From NCBI GenBank assembly GCA_002450905.1, contig DKAT01000075.1:1-10920 (forward strand): DNA of 10,920 nucleotides. Direction: 5' to 3'. The first letter of the stretch is position 1; the number at the start of each line of letters is the position of its first letter. The translations under genes and the position numbers were made by a program. Source of the DNA: Spirochaetia bacterium UBA6919. Lineage in GTDB: Bacteria > Spirochaetota > UBA6919. This document shows positions 1-5,554 of the stretch, one piece after another. The notes below the pieces were generated by a model. It saw only the letters and a list, made by a program, of their open reading frames with translations, was not told where the DNA came from and searched no databases.

Positions 1-147
1 ATCAAATTTGGGGTGCAGTCCACCTACTACTTTAGTTTAAGCGATACCTATTGGCTTAATCTCCAGTCAAAATATGAAATAGAGATCGTTAAAGATAAAA
101 TGATGGATACAATAACCCGTGACATTAAAGTCCTTAAAAAAGATTAA
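1..147 (+). CDS. HigA-type addiction-module antitoxin, C-terminal end (5' partial)
   Basis: An open frame enters from the left edge and ends at TAA 145-147, leaving 48 residues. The segment 'YWLNLQSKYEIEIVKDKM' closely follows the C-terminal signature of HigA-family antitoxins, where a Trp-Leu-Asn-Leu-Gln block and an acidic/hydrophobic helix follow the HTH_3 DNA-binding domain. The DNA-binding domain itself would lie outside the window, so I cannot tell whether the gene is complete or whether a HigB mRNase precedes it. In this family the antitoxin binds HigB toxin and represses the operon. The frame ends in 'KVLKKD', a typical lysine-rich tail. The stop overlaps the stop of an open frame on the other strand (144-272). 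Confidence 0.6.
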   Translation: MKFGVQSTYYFSLSDTYWLNLQSKYEIEIVKDKMMDTITRDIKVLKKD

Positions 148-272
148 TACTTCTTCACTACACCTCGTTCCAGGAACGAGCTGGTATTTTCTATCCATCG
201 AGGCAGAACATCCTTAATTTCTTCTATGTTAACGCGATCTGATGACAAATAAGGGCAACACAAACTTGAAAA
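144..272 (-). pseudogene. Possible gene remnant, unknown family
   Basis: The minus strand is open for 42 codons between a TGA (273-275) and a TAA (144-146). The translation has protein-like, amphipathic composition, including 'NIEEIKDVLPRWIENTSSFL' and a basic end 'VVKKY'. There is no ATG or GTG in a usable position near its 5' end and no Shine-Dalgarno sequence, so it cannot be an intact gene. It looks like the 3' end of a gene that lost its front. I do not recognise the family, and a chance open frame of this length is quite possible in such DNA. Confidence 0.22.
164..180. repeat. 17-bp perfect palindrome
   Basis: Arms CTCGTTCC (164-171) and GGAACGAG (173-180) are separated by one base. 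It lies 17 bp after the HigA-like stop. There is no good U-run after it on the plus strand (CTGGTATTTTCT), so a terminator is only weakly supported. The one-base spacing is more typical of a protein-binding palindrome than of an RNA hairpin. It also lies within the possible minus-strand remnant. Confidence 0.4.
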
Positions 273-273
273 T

Positions 274-448
274 CATGAAATAATTAGTATGCTAATATAT
301 AGGGACTTGGAAGAGTTGGAACCTATAGTACACTTATATATAGTTAAGTGTATGAAAAAACCAAAAGTTCGTTAATTCCTCTCTTAAAATCGATGTTTTG
401 ATCAACTTACTCCTTTTTTTATGCCCCCTTTTCCCATGAAATAATTAG
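274..448. repeat. Pair of 14-bp direct repeats
   Basis: CATGAAATAATTAG occurs at 274-287 and again at 435-448, exactly 161 bp apart, in the gene-free region. The copies share nothing obvious beyond the 14 bases. They could be footprints of an excision or insertion, or a binding site. In A+T-rich DNA a chance match of this size is not negligible. Confidence 0.4.
329..352. repeat. Inverted repeat, 8-bp perfect stem
   Basis: TACACTTA (329-336) and TAAGTGTA (345-352) flank an 8-base loop (TATATAGT). No T-run follows on either strand, so this is not a clean intrinsic terminator. It could be an operator or simply a chance structure in A+T-rich sequence. Confidence 0.3.
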
Positions 449-547
449 ATATTCTTTAATAAAATTATAAAGTGCCATGCGTGTTACCTATCCAGTTTAA
501 ATGGATATAAATAGGGCGGGGGGAATGATTTTTTTAACTAATACATT

Positions 548-778
548 TTAAAGAATGACATAGTCGTTTCGTATTCTTTTTCTAATCCTTCTTTTTAACT
601 CACTTTCTAAGTCTATCCTACTATTAAACGTCAATGTCATTGATCTTCCCTTTGTATTCATCCTGCCATAATGTATTTCAAGGGAATAAGTGGAAAATAG
701 ATCGAGCTGAAGATCGTTAATCATATAATATCTATATCGATTCTTCTCTTCATCAATGGATTTTAGTTCAATAATCAT
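548..778 (-). CDS. Small WGR-domain protein
   Basis: This 76-residue protein consists of little more than a WGR domain. After a short lead come 'YRYYMINDLQLDLFSTY', the family signature 'YGRMNTKGR' (residues 37-45, with Tyr replacing the Trp of the Trp-Gly-Arg motif), and an amphipathic basic C-terminal helix rich in Arg/Lys (60-72). WGR domains are nucleic-acid-associated; they occur in PARP-type ADP-ribosyltransferases and in small stand-alone bacterial proteins of unclear role. It starts 20 bp after the stop of the DUF5615 toxin on the same strand, without a recognisable Shine-Dalgarno sequence, so it is probably translated from the toxin-antitoxin transcript. The WGR assignment is fairly firm; any link to the toxin's action is inference. 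Confidence 0.7.
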   Translation of the reverse strand: MIIELKSIDEEKNRYRYYMINDLQLDLFSTYSLEIHYGRMNTKGRSMTLTFNSRIDLESELKRRIRKRIRNDYVIL

Positions 779-798
779 AAATTTACTATTAGTTTATA

Positions 799-1167
799 TT
801 ATTCCTTTTGATATTCTCGGATCGATTTTTCTTCAATAATCCACAATTTGTTATGGATATCATTATTCAAAAGACCTTTCACTAAAGTTTTTATACAATT
901 ATATAGTTCATTGGGTTTTGGATTTTTATGTAATCGAATCACAGCAATTCCATAATATTTTGTTGGATCAAATACAAATGGATTTGCAAAATCCAAATCC
1001 AGTGTCACAAGGATTCTTTTTTCATCCTGACAAACCTGAATTAAATGATGATCCGATGACGAACACAGGTTTTCATCAAACACTGTTTCAGTATCAAACC
1101 CTGCCTCGATGAGTATATCCTTCCCTCTTCTGCCAAGGTTTTCATCGAGTTTAATCTTAATCATCAT
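799..1167 (-). CDS. DUF5615 family PIN-like toxin
   Basis: The 122-residue product matches the DUF5615/Mut7-C-like PIN fold. It opens with 'IKLDENLGRRGKDILIEAGF' (Asp8 and Glu9 being the first acidic positions), followed by a Ser-Asp-His segment near residue 39 and 'ILVTLDLDFAN' with Asp57 and Asp59. The acidic residues sit where PIN nucleases bind metal, so an RNase toxin role is likely by family. The gene begins inside the stop of the DUF433 antitoxin (ATGA overlap, 1164-1167), a typical translational coupling. A second ATG follows at once, so the start could shift by one codon. A WGR-domain gene follows 20 bp downstream. Confidence 0.8.
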   Translation of the reverse strand: MMIKIKLDENLGRRGKDILIEAGFDTETVFDENLCSSSDHHLIQVCQDEKRILVTLDLDFANPFVFDPTKYYGIAVIRLHKNPKPNELYNCIKTLVKGLLNNDIHNKLWIIEEKSIREYQKE

Positions 1168-1403
1168 TCACTTACAGGAACTTCTATATATCTTTCTCTG
1201 GACATTTCTGCTCCATAGGCAATACAGGCATATATATCTTCAATTTCAATCCCTGGGTAGTCATTTAATATCTCATCGGTACTTACTCCTTCAGCCAGCA
1301 AGTCCAATATTAAAGATACCCAGATCCGATGTCCTTTGATACAGGGCTTACCAAAACAAATATCAGGGTTTATAGAAATTCTATCAAGATGTTCTTTTTT
1401 CAT
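1164..1403 (-). CDS. DUF433 family antitoxin
   Basis: This 79-residue protein shows the DUF433 pattern throughout: 'NPDICFGKPCIKGHRIWV' (residues 12-29), a helix with 'LLAEGVSTDEILNDYPGIE', and the final 'EDIYACIAYGAEM' helix. DUF433 proteins are small helix-turn-helix antitoxins normally paired with DUF5615 toxins. They bind the toxin and the promoter DNA. Here the pair is in the usual antitoxin-first order with a 4-bp overlap. The ribosome binding site is weak (AGG about 10 nt before the ATG). A plausible promoter lies directly upstream (1424-1453), flanked by TTAACC/GGTTAA half-sites that could serve for autoregulation. Confidence 0.82.
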   Translation of the reverse strand: MKKEHLDRISINPDICFGKPCIKGHRIWVSLILDLLAEGVSTDEILNDYPGIEIEDIYACIAYGAEMSRERYIEVPVSE

Positions 1404-1423
1404 TCACTTAACCTAATATGTTT

Positions 1424-1453
1424 AATATATATAAAATTAACTAAATTGGTTAA
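1424..1453 (-). promoter_or_regulatory. Candidate promoter of the DUF433-DUF5615-WGR operon
   Basis: On the minus strand TTAACC (1453-1448) and TATATT (1429-1424) are 18 bp apart, about 20 nt before the antitoxin start. TTAACC is repeated in inverse orientation at 1408-1413 (read on plus), so the promoter is flanked by a TTAACC/GGTTAA pair that could be an operator for the antitoxin. The match to the sigma-70 consensus is only moderate and A+T-rich DNA gives many such matches. Confidence 0.3.
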
Positions 1454-1476
1454 ATAAAACAACAACTATTATTCTA

Positions 1477-1869
1477 TTATTTTTTAACATAAGTAATTAT
1501 AGCAAAGATTGCACCTTGTGGATCTTGTAAATAACTAAATTTCCCAACATCGGGTATATCGATTAAAGGTGTAATAGCCTTAGCTCCCATATCAAGAGCC
1601 TTTTTGTATGTAGTATCCGCATCATCTACTGTTATATAAGGAGTCCACATCGATGGTACTTCACTAGGTATATCCGATGGCTGCTTCATAATGCCACCCA
1701 TGGGCTGACCATTTGCTTTTAAAACATGATAGATTTCTCCATCCTGGATTTTCATCTCATCATACTCCCAGTTAAATAGACTGGTATAAAAAGATTTTGA
1801 TTTACCTGTATCACTAGATGATAGCTCACACCAACTGAAAGCTCCATGCGTATTCATAGGGTCATTCAT
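1477..1869 (-). CDS. VOC family (glyoxalase/bleomycin-resistance-like) protein
   Basis: This 130-residue single-domain protein belongs to the vicinal oxygen chelate superfamily. Both halves of the fold are visible. The first beta-alpha-beta unit begins 'GAFSWCELSSSDTGKSKSFY' and runs to the 'LFNWEYDEM' strand, followed by the 'GGIMKQP' turn. The second begins 'MWTPYITVDDADTTYKKALD' and ends 'GKFSYLQDPQGAIFAII'. This is the style of proteins annotated as 'predicted enzyme related to lactoylglutathione lyase'; the real substrate of most members is unknown. A good Shine-Dalgarno (AGGAG, 7 nt before ATG) supports the start. It is divergent from the DUF4399 lipoprotein gene with a 176-bp shared upstream region. 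Confidence 0.85.
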   Translation of the reverse strand: MNDPMNTHGAFSWCELSSSDTGKSKSFYTSLFNWEYDEMKIQDGEIYHVLKANGQPMGGIMKQPSDIPSEVPSMWTPYITVDDADTTYKKALDMGAKAITPLIDIPDVGKFSYLQDPQGAIFAIITYVKK

Positions 1870-2045
1870 TTCTATTCTCCTTTTAATTGAATAGTTTCAA
1901 TACTAAAGATAATAAAATCACTTCTATTTTAAATTAATCTTATTTGCTCCCTACACTTTTTTCTATAAATCATTGCAAAAATATTTGGATATTTACCTCA
2001 AAATTATCATATTGTATCAAGGTCAAAATCAATTAGGAGAATATC

Positions 2046-2462
2046 ATGAAAAAATATAAACAACTATTTATTTTAATAAGTTGTCTCATCTTTATTTATA
2101 CTGTCCAGTGTGGACAAAAAAACCAAGAGGGATCTGTCTTTTTTATTTCACCTAAAGAGGGAGCTAAAATAAAAGGTGTTGTCAAGGTTGAAATGGGTCT
2201 TAAAGGAATGAAAATTCACCCAGCAGGTAAACTAGTCGATGGAACTGGCCATCATCATATTCTAATAAATCAAGATCCTATGCCAAAAGGTACAGTTATT
2301 CCAGCTGATGAAAATCATATACACTTTGGTAAAGGACAAACCAGTACAGAACTAAAATTAAAACCAGGAAAGTATAAATTAACACTTCAGTTTGCTGATG
2401 GAGAACATCGTTCTTATGGACCCAAATTGTCTAGTAGCATGCATATTGAAGTAGAAGAGTAA
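2046..2462 (+). CDS. DUF4399 domain putative lipoprotein
   Basis: The 138-residue product begins with a signal peptide: Lys-rich start, hydrophobic core at residues 7-20, and Cys22 in 'YTVQC' as the likely lipidated residue. The lipobox is not classical (Gln just before Cys, Thr at -3), which fits lineages with relaxed lipoboxes such as spirochaetes, or a simple secretory cleavage nearby. The mature part fits DUF4399: 'FFISPKEGAKIKGVVKVEMG', 'GTGHHHILIN', 'ENHIHFGKGQTS' and 'PGKYKLTLQFADGEHRSYGP'. The clustered histidines (near residues 69-71 and 91-93) might bind a metal, but the family has no assigned activity. AGGAG at 2035-2039 sets the start. A hairpin at 2471-2494 follows the stop. Confidence 0.82.
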   Translation: MKKYKQLFILISCLIFIYTVQCGQKNQEGSVFFISPKEGAKIKGVVKVEMGLKGMKIHPAGKLVDGTGHHHILINQDPMPKGTVIPADENHIHFGKGQTSTELKLKPGKYKLTLQFADGEHRSYGPKLSSSMHIEVEE

Positions 2463-2470
2463 ATAAAAAA

Positions 2471-2494
2471 TGGGCGAAGATATATTTTCGCCCA
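2471..2494 (-). terminator. Intrinsic terminator of the large minus-strand operon
   Basis: TGGGCGAA (2471-2478) pairs perfectly with TTCGCCCA (2487-2494), extendable by G-T and A-T pairs to a TATA loop. On the minus strand the hairpin is followed by TTTTTTATTT, a good U-run, directly after the last ORF (stop at 2504). On the plus strand it lies 9 bp after the lipoprotein stop with only TATATAGATT behind it, so it may also help terminate that gene. Confidence 0.75.
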
Positions 2495-2503
2495 TATATA
2501 GAT

Positions 2504-2653
2504 TCATAGAAGCTTATACTCAATATACAAACTTTTTAACTCATGACACACTTGTTCCATAAGGTTTTCTCTTTCATCTAAATCCATGATTTTCTCTCTA
2601 AGTCTTTTTTCAATTGGACTTAGTTTTTCAAGTAAGCTTTCAAAGATACTCAC
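2504..2653 (-). CDS. Small 49-residue protein, unknown, GTG start
   Basis: A GTG-start frame begins inside the end of the DUF2958 gene (overlap 2640-2653). It is preceded by a strong Shine-Dalgarno GGAGG six bases upstream, and ends ten bases before the terminator hairpin. The 49-residue product is a charged, leucine-rich helical peptide ('LLEKLSPIEKRLREKIMDLD' early, then 'ERENLMEQVCHELKSLYIEY') that could form a short coiled coil. The strong ribosome binding site, the overlap and the fit to the operon end all argue that it is translated. I do not recognise a family. Confidence 0.6.
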   Translation of the reverse strand: MSIFESLLEKLSPIEKRLREKIMDLDERENLMEQVCHELKSLYIEYKLL

Positions 2654-2939
2654 AGCCAACCTCCTTTAAAACTTTATTCAGTGATCTTGGTGTAAATGCC
2701 TTGTCTCTTTCCACTCCATTTGACACAAGCTCAGATAAACTTATATACCCCATTTCTACCTCAAATCCCTTGACCACACCAAATAATCGATCTTCTCCAT
2801 CATATTCTGTAACATACCACTCCCAGTTATTGCACGAGTGGAAGAACTTTAAATACACGGTAGGGTTCTCAGTATTTTCGGTTGAATAAAGTTTAGGGAT
2901 TTTGTCTAAATACTCATCTGGAATAAGAGAACTATTCAT
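2640..2939 (-). CDS. DUF2958 domain-containing protein
   Basis: The 99-residue protein matches DUF2958 across its length: 'LIPDEYLDKIPKLYSTENTE' at the start, then 'YLKFFHSCNNWEWYVTEYDG', 'DRLFGVVKGFEVEMGYISLS' and an 'ERDKAFTPRSLNKVL' tail. DUF2958 is a small domain of unknown function seen mainly on plasmids, integrative elements and phages, often near replication or recombination genes, which fits this neighbourhood. AGGAGG at 2947-2952 gives a clear ribosome binding site. The last codons overlap the GTG start of the next small ORF, so the two are translationally coupled. No catalytic role can be inferred. Confidence 0.8.
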   Translation of the reverse strand: MNSSLIPDEYLDKIPKLYSTENTENPTVYLKFFHSCNNWEWYVTEYDGEDRLFGVVKGFEVEMGYISLSELVSNGVERDKAFTPRSLNKVLKEVGCEYL

Positions 2940-2996
2940 AAGTTTTCCTCCTATAAATTATTTTGTATTTTAATTAATTGATTAGATTATTTACTA

Positions 2997-3767
2997 TTAA
3001 AGTTCAATAAGTTTTGATGACTTGTTACGGGGAGCAATGGATATGTCAAAAGACTTCTTGCCATTGTATGTATTTAAATGAGTGTTTAGAGCAAGATCTT
3101 CGGTGTTATTTGATCCTGATAAATGGGATAGGACAAGATACTTTAATTTACCATCGGTGTTGTTATTAATGAGCTCTGCACTTAGAGTGTTTGAGATATG
3201 ACCAGAACCACTTGTGATACGAACTTTAAGATATTCTGGGTACTCTGTATTCTCTTCGAGCATCTTTTCATCGTAGTTTGATTCAAAGAAGAGGATATCC
3301 AGTGTTGATAAAACTTGTTTTAATTTAGGAAATCCATGCCCTAAATCGGTCATGATTCCTACTTTGGTCTTCCCATCTTCTATTATAAAGATACAGGGCT
3401 CTACCCCATCGTGGGGTGTCTCTATCGATCTCACTTTGAGTCTTTTAATATCTATTGTGTCCCCTGGCTTAAAGTGAATAATGTTCTCTACTTTACCAAG
3501 GTGATGTTCTACATGAGAATAAGTTTTTGGTGAGATAAAGACTTTAGTAGAGAGCTTTCTTTGTAGAACTCCACAAGATGAAACATGGTCACTGTGATCG
3601 TGACTGATAAAGAGCCCATGAACGTTATATAGATCAAGACCAAGAAGATTTACTCTCTCTGATAGTGTTTTAAAGGATATCCCTGCATCAATGAGGATCT
3701 TCGTATCTTTTGATTCATAGTAGTAGCAGTTTCCTGAACTCCCACTTTGGATAGATACAACTTTCAT
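2997..3767 (-). CDS. WalJ/YycJ-like MBL-fold metallohydrolase
   Basis: This 256-residue protein has the full metal site of the metallo-beta-lactamase fold: 'SGSSGNCYYY' and 'LIDAG' (Asp27), the 'HDHSDH' motif (residues 56-61), His119 in 'TPHD', Asp141 in 'TDLGH', His190 in 'SGSGH' and His215 in 'LSHLSGSNN'. The N-terminal Ser-Gly-Ser-Ser-Gly-Asn-Cys block and the His-Leu-Ser-x-x-Asn-Asn ending are typical of the WalJ/YycJ/ExoA-like branch, for which a 5' exonuclease activity on DNA has been discussed. Co-location with SSB and an annealing protein suggests it could be the resecting nuclease of the recombination operon; that role is inference. A hairpin separates it from the Gp157-like gene. 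The ribosome binding site is weak (AGGA). Confidence 0.85.
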   Translation of the reverse strand: MKVVSIQSGSSGNCYYYESKDTKILIDAGISFKTLSERVNLLGLDLYNVHGLFISHDHSDHVSSCGVLQRKLSTKVFISPKTYSHVEHHLGKVENIIHFKPGDTIDIKRLKVRSIETPHDGVEPCIFIIEDGKTKVGIMTDLGHGFPKLKQVLSTLDILFFESNYDEKMLEENTEYPEYLKVRITSGSGHISNTLSAELINNNTDGKLKYLVLSHLSGSNNTEDLALNTHLNTYNGKKSFDISIAPRNKSSKLIEL

Positions 3768-3796
3768 ATATATTTTATCCTTTATTTAAAATATTT

Positions 3797-3829
3797 GATG
3801 GCTTACTCTATATTTTAGAATAAGCCATC
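3797..3829 (-). terminator. Internal hairpin between the Gp157-like and MBL genes
   Basis: Arms 3797-3809 and 3817-3829 form a 13-bp stem around a 7-base loop. The one irregular pair is a G-U wobble only in the minus-strand RNA (it is an A-C mismatch in the plus RNA), which points to function on the minus transcript. The U-run behind it is poor (AAATATTTTAAAT). It may be a leaky terminator or a processing/stability hairpin that lowers expression of the distal genes. Confidence 0.5.
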
Positions 3830-3838
3830 CTGTTTATT

Positions 3839-4348
3839 TTACTGGACCCGAACCGAAGCATCTGTTTTAATGTCGACACCAAGGGGTAGTTCTCCAGTGA
3901 GTTTAAAATGATTTAAGATATCCCGTTTTTTAACACTTGTTGTAATAACAAGTTCTTTAAACTCCTTTGGAATCTTAGACTCATCCATAATCTCCACATG
4001 GGGTGGATTTTCCTGAAGTCTCACTGTGATACTAGGTGTTTCAATTCGTTTTATACTTAGACCCATAAAGATATTTTTGATATTCTCTTTCAGCCAATCA
4101 ATTTTATAATCGCGAATAAGAATTCTTTCTTTAAGTCTTTTAATCTCATCATCAAGATATATTATCTCCGCCTTAAACTTCTTTATAATATACCCATAAT
4201 TTTCAATCTTCTTTTCAAAGTTTTTCTCAACATTTTCAAGAACCCCAAACACTGCCTCATTTAAATCTTTAGGGTCTTCAATGCTATCGATGATCTGTAG
4301 GACTTTAGAATACTCATTTGCTATATGATATAAACTAAGATCATTCAT
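3839..4348 (-). CDS. Siphovirus Gp157-family protein
   Basis: The 169-residue protein has the layout of the Gp157 family first described in Streptococcus thermophilus phages. It has a helical N-terminal part, a long charged coiled-coil region (about residues 30-95, with 'NYGYIIKKFKAEIIYLDDEI') and a C-terminal beta-rich part with 'ITVRLQENPPHVEIMDESKI' and 'PKEF'. Its biochemical role is unknown, but members sit beside phage recombination genes, as here directly after the annealing protein (8-bp gap; the GAGG ribosome binding site overlaps the upstream stop). It is strong evidence for phage ancestry of this operon. Confidence 0.8.
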   Translation of the reverse strand: MNDLSLYHIANEYSKVLQIIDSIEDPKDLNEAVFGVLENVEKNFEKKIENYGYIIKKFKAEIIYLDDEIKRLKERILIRDYKIDWLKENIKNIFMGLSIKRIETPSITVRLQENPPHVEIMDESKIPKEFKELVITTSVKKRDILNHFKLTGELPLGVDIKTDASVRVQ

Positions 4349-4356
4349 AATCTACC

Positions 4357-5136
4357 TCACGCCGCTTTAAGAGAAAGCATTTTATCATGGATAATCTTAA
4401 GTTCTTCGATAGTTAAACTAGCAAGCATTCTTTTATTAAAGAGTTTTTCGATGGTTTTAGACAATTGAAGATCGGTGTACCCAAAATCCTCCTGAATGGA
4501 TTTAATTGCTTTCATCATATCTGTACGACTGATTTCCACTTTCTCTTCCACTGGGATTATTTCAGGAGATGATACTACGGGTGCTTCTTCTACCACCTCT
4601 TCTTTCTCCTTCTTCTGTGATTTAGGTTTTGGTGCTTTTTCTTCTTGAACGTTATCTACAGCATTCTGGATATCCTCACTATAGCTTAGCTCGGTATCAC
4701 TAGTCCATCCACAGTTAGTTGATAACCTCATGGCACGATTTGAACTTCGGGTGCATGCCATTTCCAGTAAATATGCCTTAGTTGAGATATTGGTATTACT
4801 GATACTCGCTGTACCAAAATCAATGAACTTAAGATCATTTTCATTGATATGAATTGTTGTTTTCATCACAACAAATGGCTTTGTATCATTTTCAACAATC
4901 CCCATCATCTGACGAATATTTTCGTATTCTTTCAAATCAGGTACTTCGGTTATTATACTATACCCATTCACTCCAAATCGTTTCTCCATCTTGTATAAAA
5001 GACCACTTCTTTTGATAAAATAACTTCCAGCCTGATTTTTTAGATAAAAGTCTTTTACTTGCTCTTCTGTGAGTCCTTCTAATTTTTTTAAGTATGTAAT
5101 ATCTTTTGGATCAAGTTTTAACAGTCGTTCTGCCAT
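4357..5136 (-). CDS. Putative Rad52-like single-strand annealing protein
   Basis: The 259-residue protein carries, at residues 119-150, 'KAYLLEMACTRSSNRAMRLS' followed by 'TNCGWTSDTEL'. This strongly resembles the Glu-x-Ala-x-Thr-Arg-x-x-x-Arg-Ala-hydrophobic-Arg helix that marks Rad52/DdrA/Sak-type annealing domains in phage and bacterial recombinases. Upstream lies a mixed alpha-beta part (30-110) that would complete the annealing core. Residues 160-200 are a low-complexity Lys/Glu/Pro linker and 203-255 a helical tail. The gene abuts SSB and precedes Gp157, the typical company of such proteins. Its ribosome binding site AGGAGG is embedded in the last codons of SSB. Family assignment rests on one motif plus context, so a divergent or unrelated fold cannot be excluded. 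Confidence 0.55.
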   Translation of the reverse strand: MAERLLKLDPKDITYLKKLEGLTEEQVKDFYLKNQAGSYFIKRSGLLYKMEKRFGVNGYSIITEVPDLKEYENIRQMMGIVENDTKPFVVMKTTIHINENDLKFIDFGTASISNTNISTKAYLLEMACTRSSNRAMRLSTNCGWTSDTELSYSEDIQNAVDNVQEEKAPKPKSQKKEKEEVVEEAPVVSSPEIIPVEEKVEISRTDMMKAIKSIQEDFGYTDLQLSKTIEKLFNKRMLASLTIEELKIIHDKMLSLKAA

Positions 5137-5535
5137 TTATCCTCCTAAGATCGGTATTGCATCTTCTTCATCCATTAAAGGATTGTCTTCTTCTTCTAAA
5201 GGTGTTTGTTCTTTTAGTTTATTTAAAAACTGAATGTGATTGGATAAGATGATCCATGATCTTATTTTCTTCCCGTTCTCATCCTCATAATCACTCATCT
5301 GCATGGATCCACTGATGCACACCTGCGATCCTTTTTGTAAATACTTATAGCAGTTTTCTGCTCTATTGCCAAACACCATGACCTTAAAATAGTTTGCCTT
5401 CTCTGATCCATCTCCTTGTTTTGAATTACTGACAATATTTAGTCTTACGTACATGGTCCCTGATGAGCTGTATTTTAAATCTGGATCATGTGTGACTCTT
5501 CCGATAATGATAATCTCGTTTTGATCGTATGCCAT
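5137..5535 (-). CDS. ssb: Single-stranded DNA-binding protein (SSB)
   Basis: The 132-residue protein has a complete SSB OB fold at residues 5-107: 'IIIIGRVTHDPDLKYSSSGT' and 'YVRLNIVSN', then 'NYFKVMVFGNRAENCYKYLQ', 'KGSQVCISGSMQ' and 'WIILSNHIQFL'. The tail is acidic and short (111-132). The tip is unusual: instead of ending Asp-Asp-Ile-Pro-Phe it reads 'EDAIPILGG'. The codons for the last Leu-Gly-Gly contain AGGAGG, which is the ribosome binding site of the next gene, whose ATG touches this stop. The gene probably coats ssDNA for replication and recombination of the element. GGAGG nine bases upstream supports the start. Confidence 0.93.
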   Translation of the reverse strand: MAYDQNEIIIIGRVTHDPDLKYSSSGTMYVRLNIVSNSKQGDGSEKANYFKVMVFGNRAENCYKYLQKGSQVCISGSMQMSDYEDENGKKIRSWIILSNHIQFLNKLKEQTPLEEEDNPLMDEEDAIPILGG

Positions 5536-5554
5536 TATTTTAAACCTCCATTTT

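Larger units (their letters stand above)
273..547. other. Gene-free stretch between the HigA remnant area and the WGR gene
   Basis: No open frame with a start codon and ribosome binding site was found on either strand. The stretch holds a 14-bp direct repeat (274-287 and 435-448), an 8-bp-stem inverted repeat (329-352) and a short G-rich run near 513-522. It reads like decayed or regulatory intergenic DNA at the junction of cargo pieces. Confidence 0.5.

Noticed and set aside
918..1112. Plus-strand ORF of 64 residues
   Set aside because: It lies fully antisense to the DUF5615 toxin, has no ribosome binding site and no recognisable protein pattern.
1109..1339. Plus-strand ORF of 76 residues
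   Set aside because: Antisense to the DUF433 antitoxin; the Leu/Ser-rich translation is what A+T-rich antisense frames give.
2614..2889. Plus-strand ORF of 91 residues
   Set aside because: Antisense to the DUF2958 gene, which matches its family across the full length and has a strong ribosome binding site.
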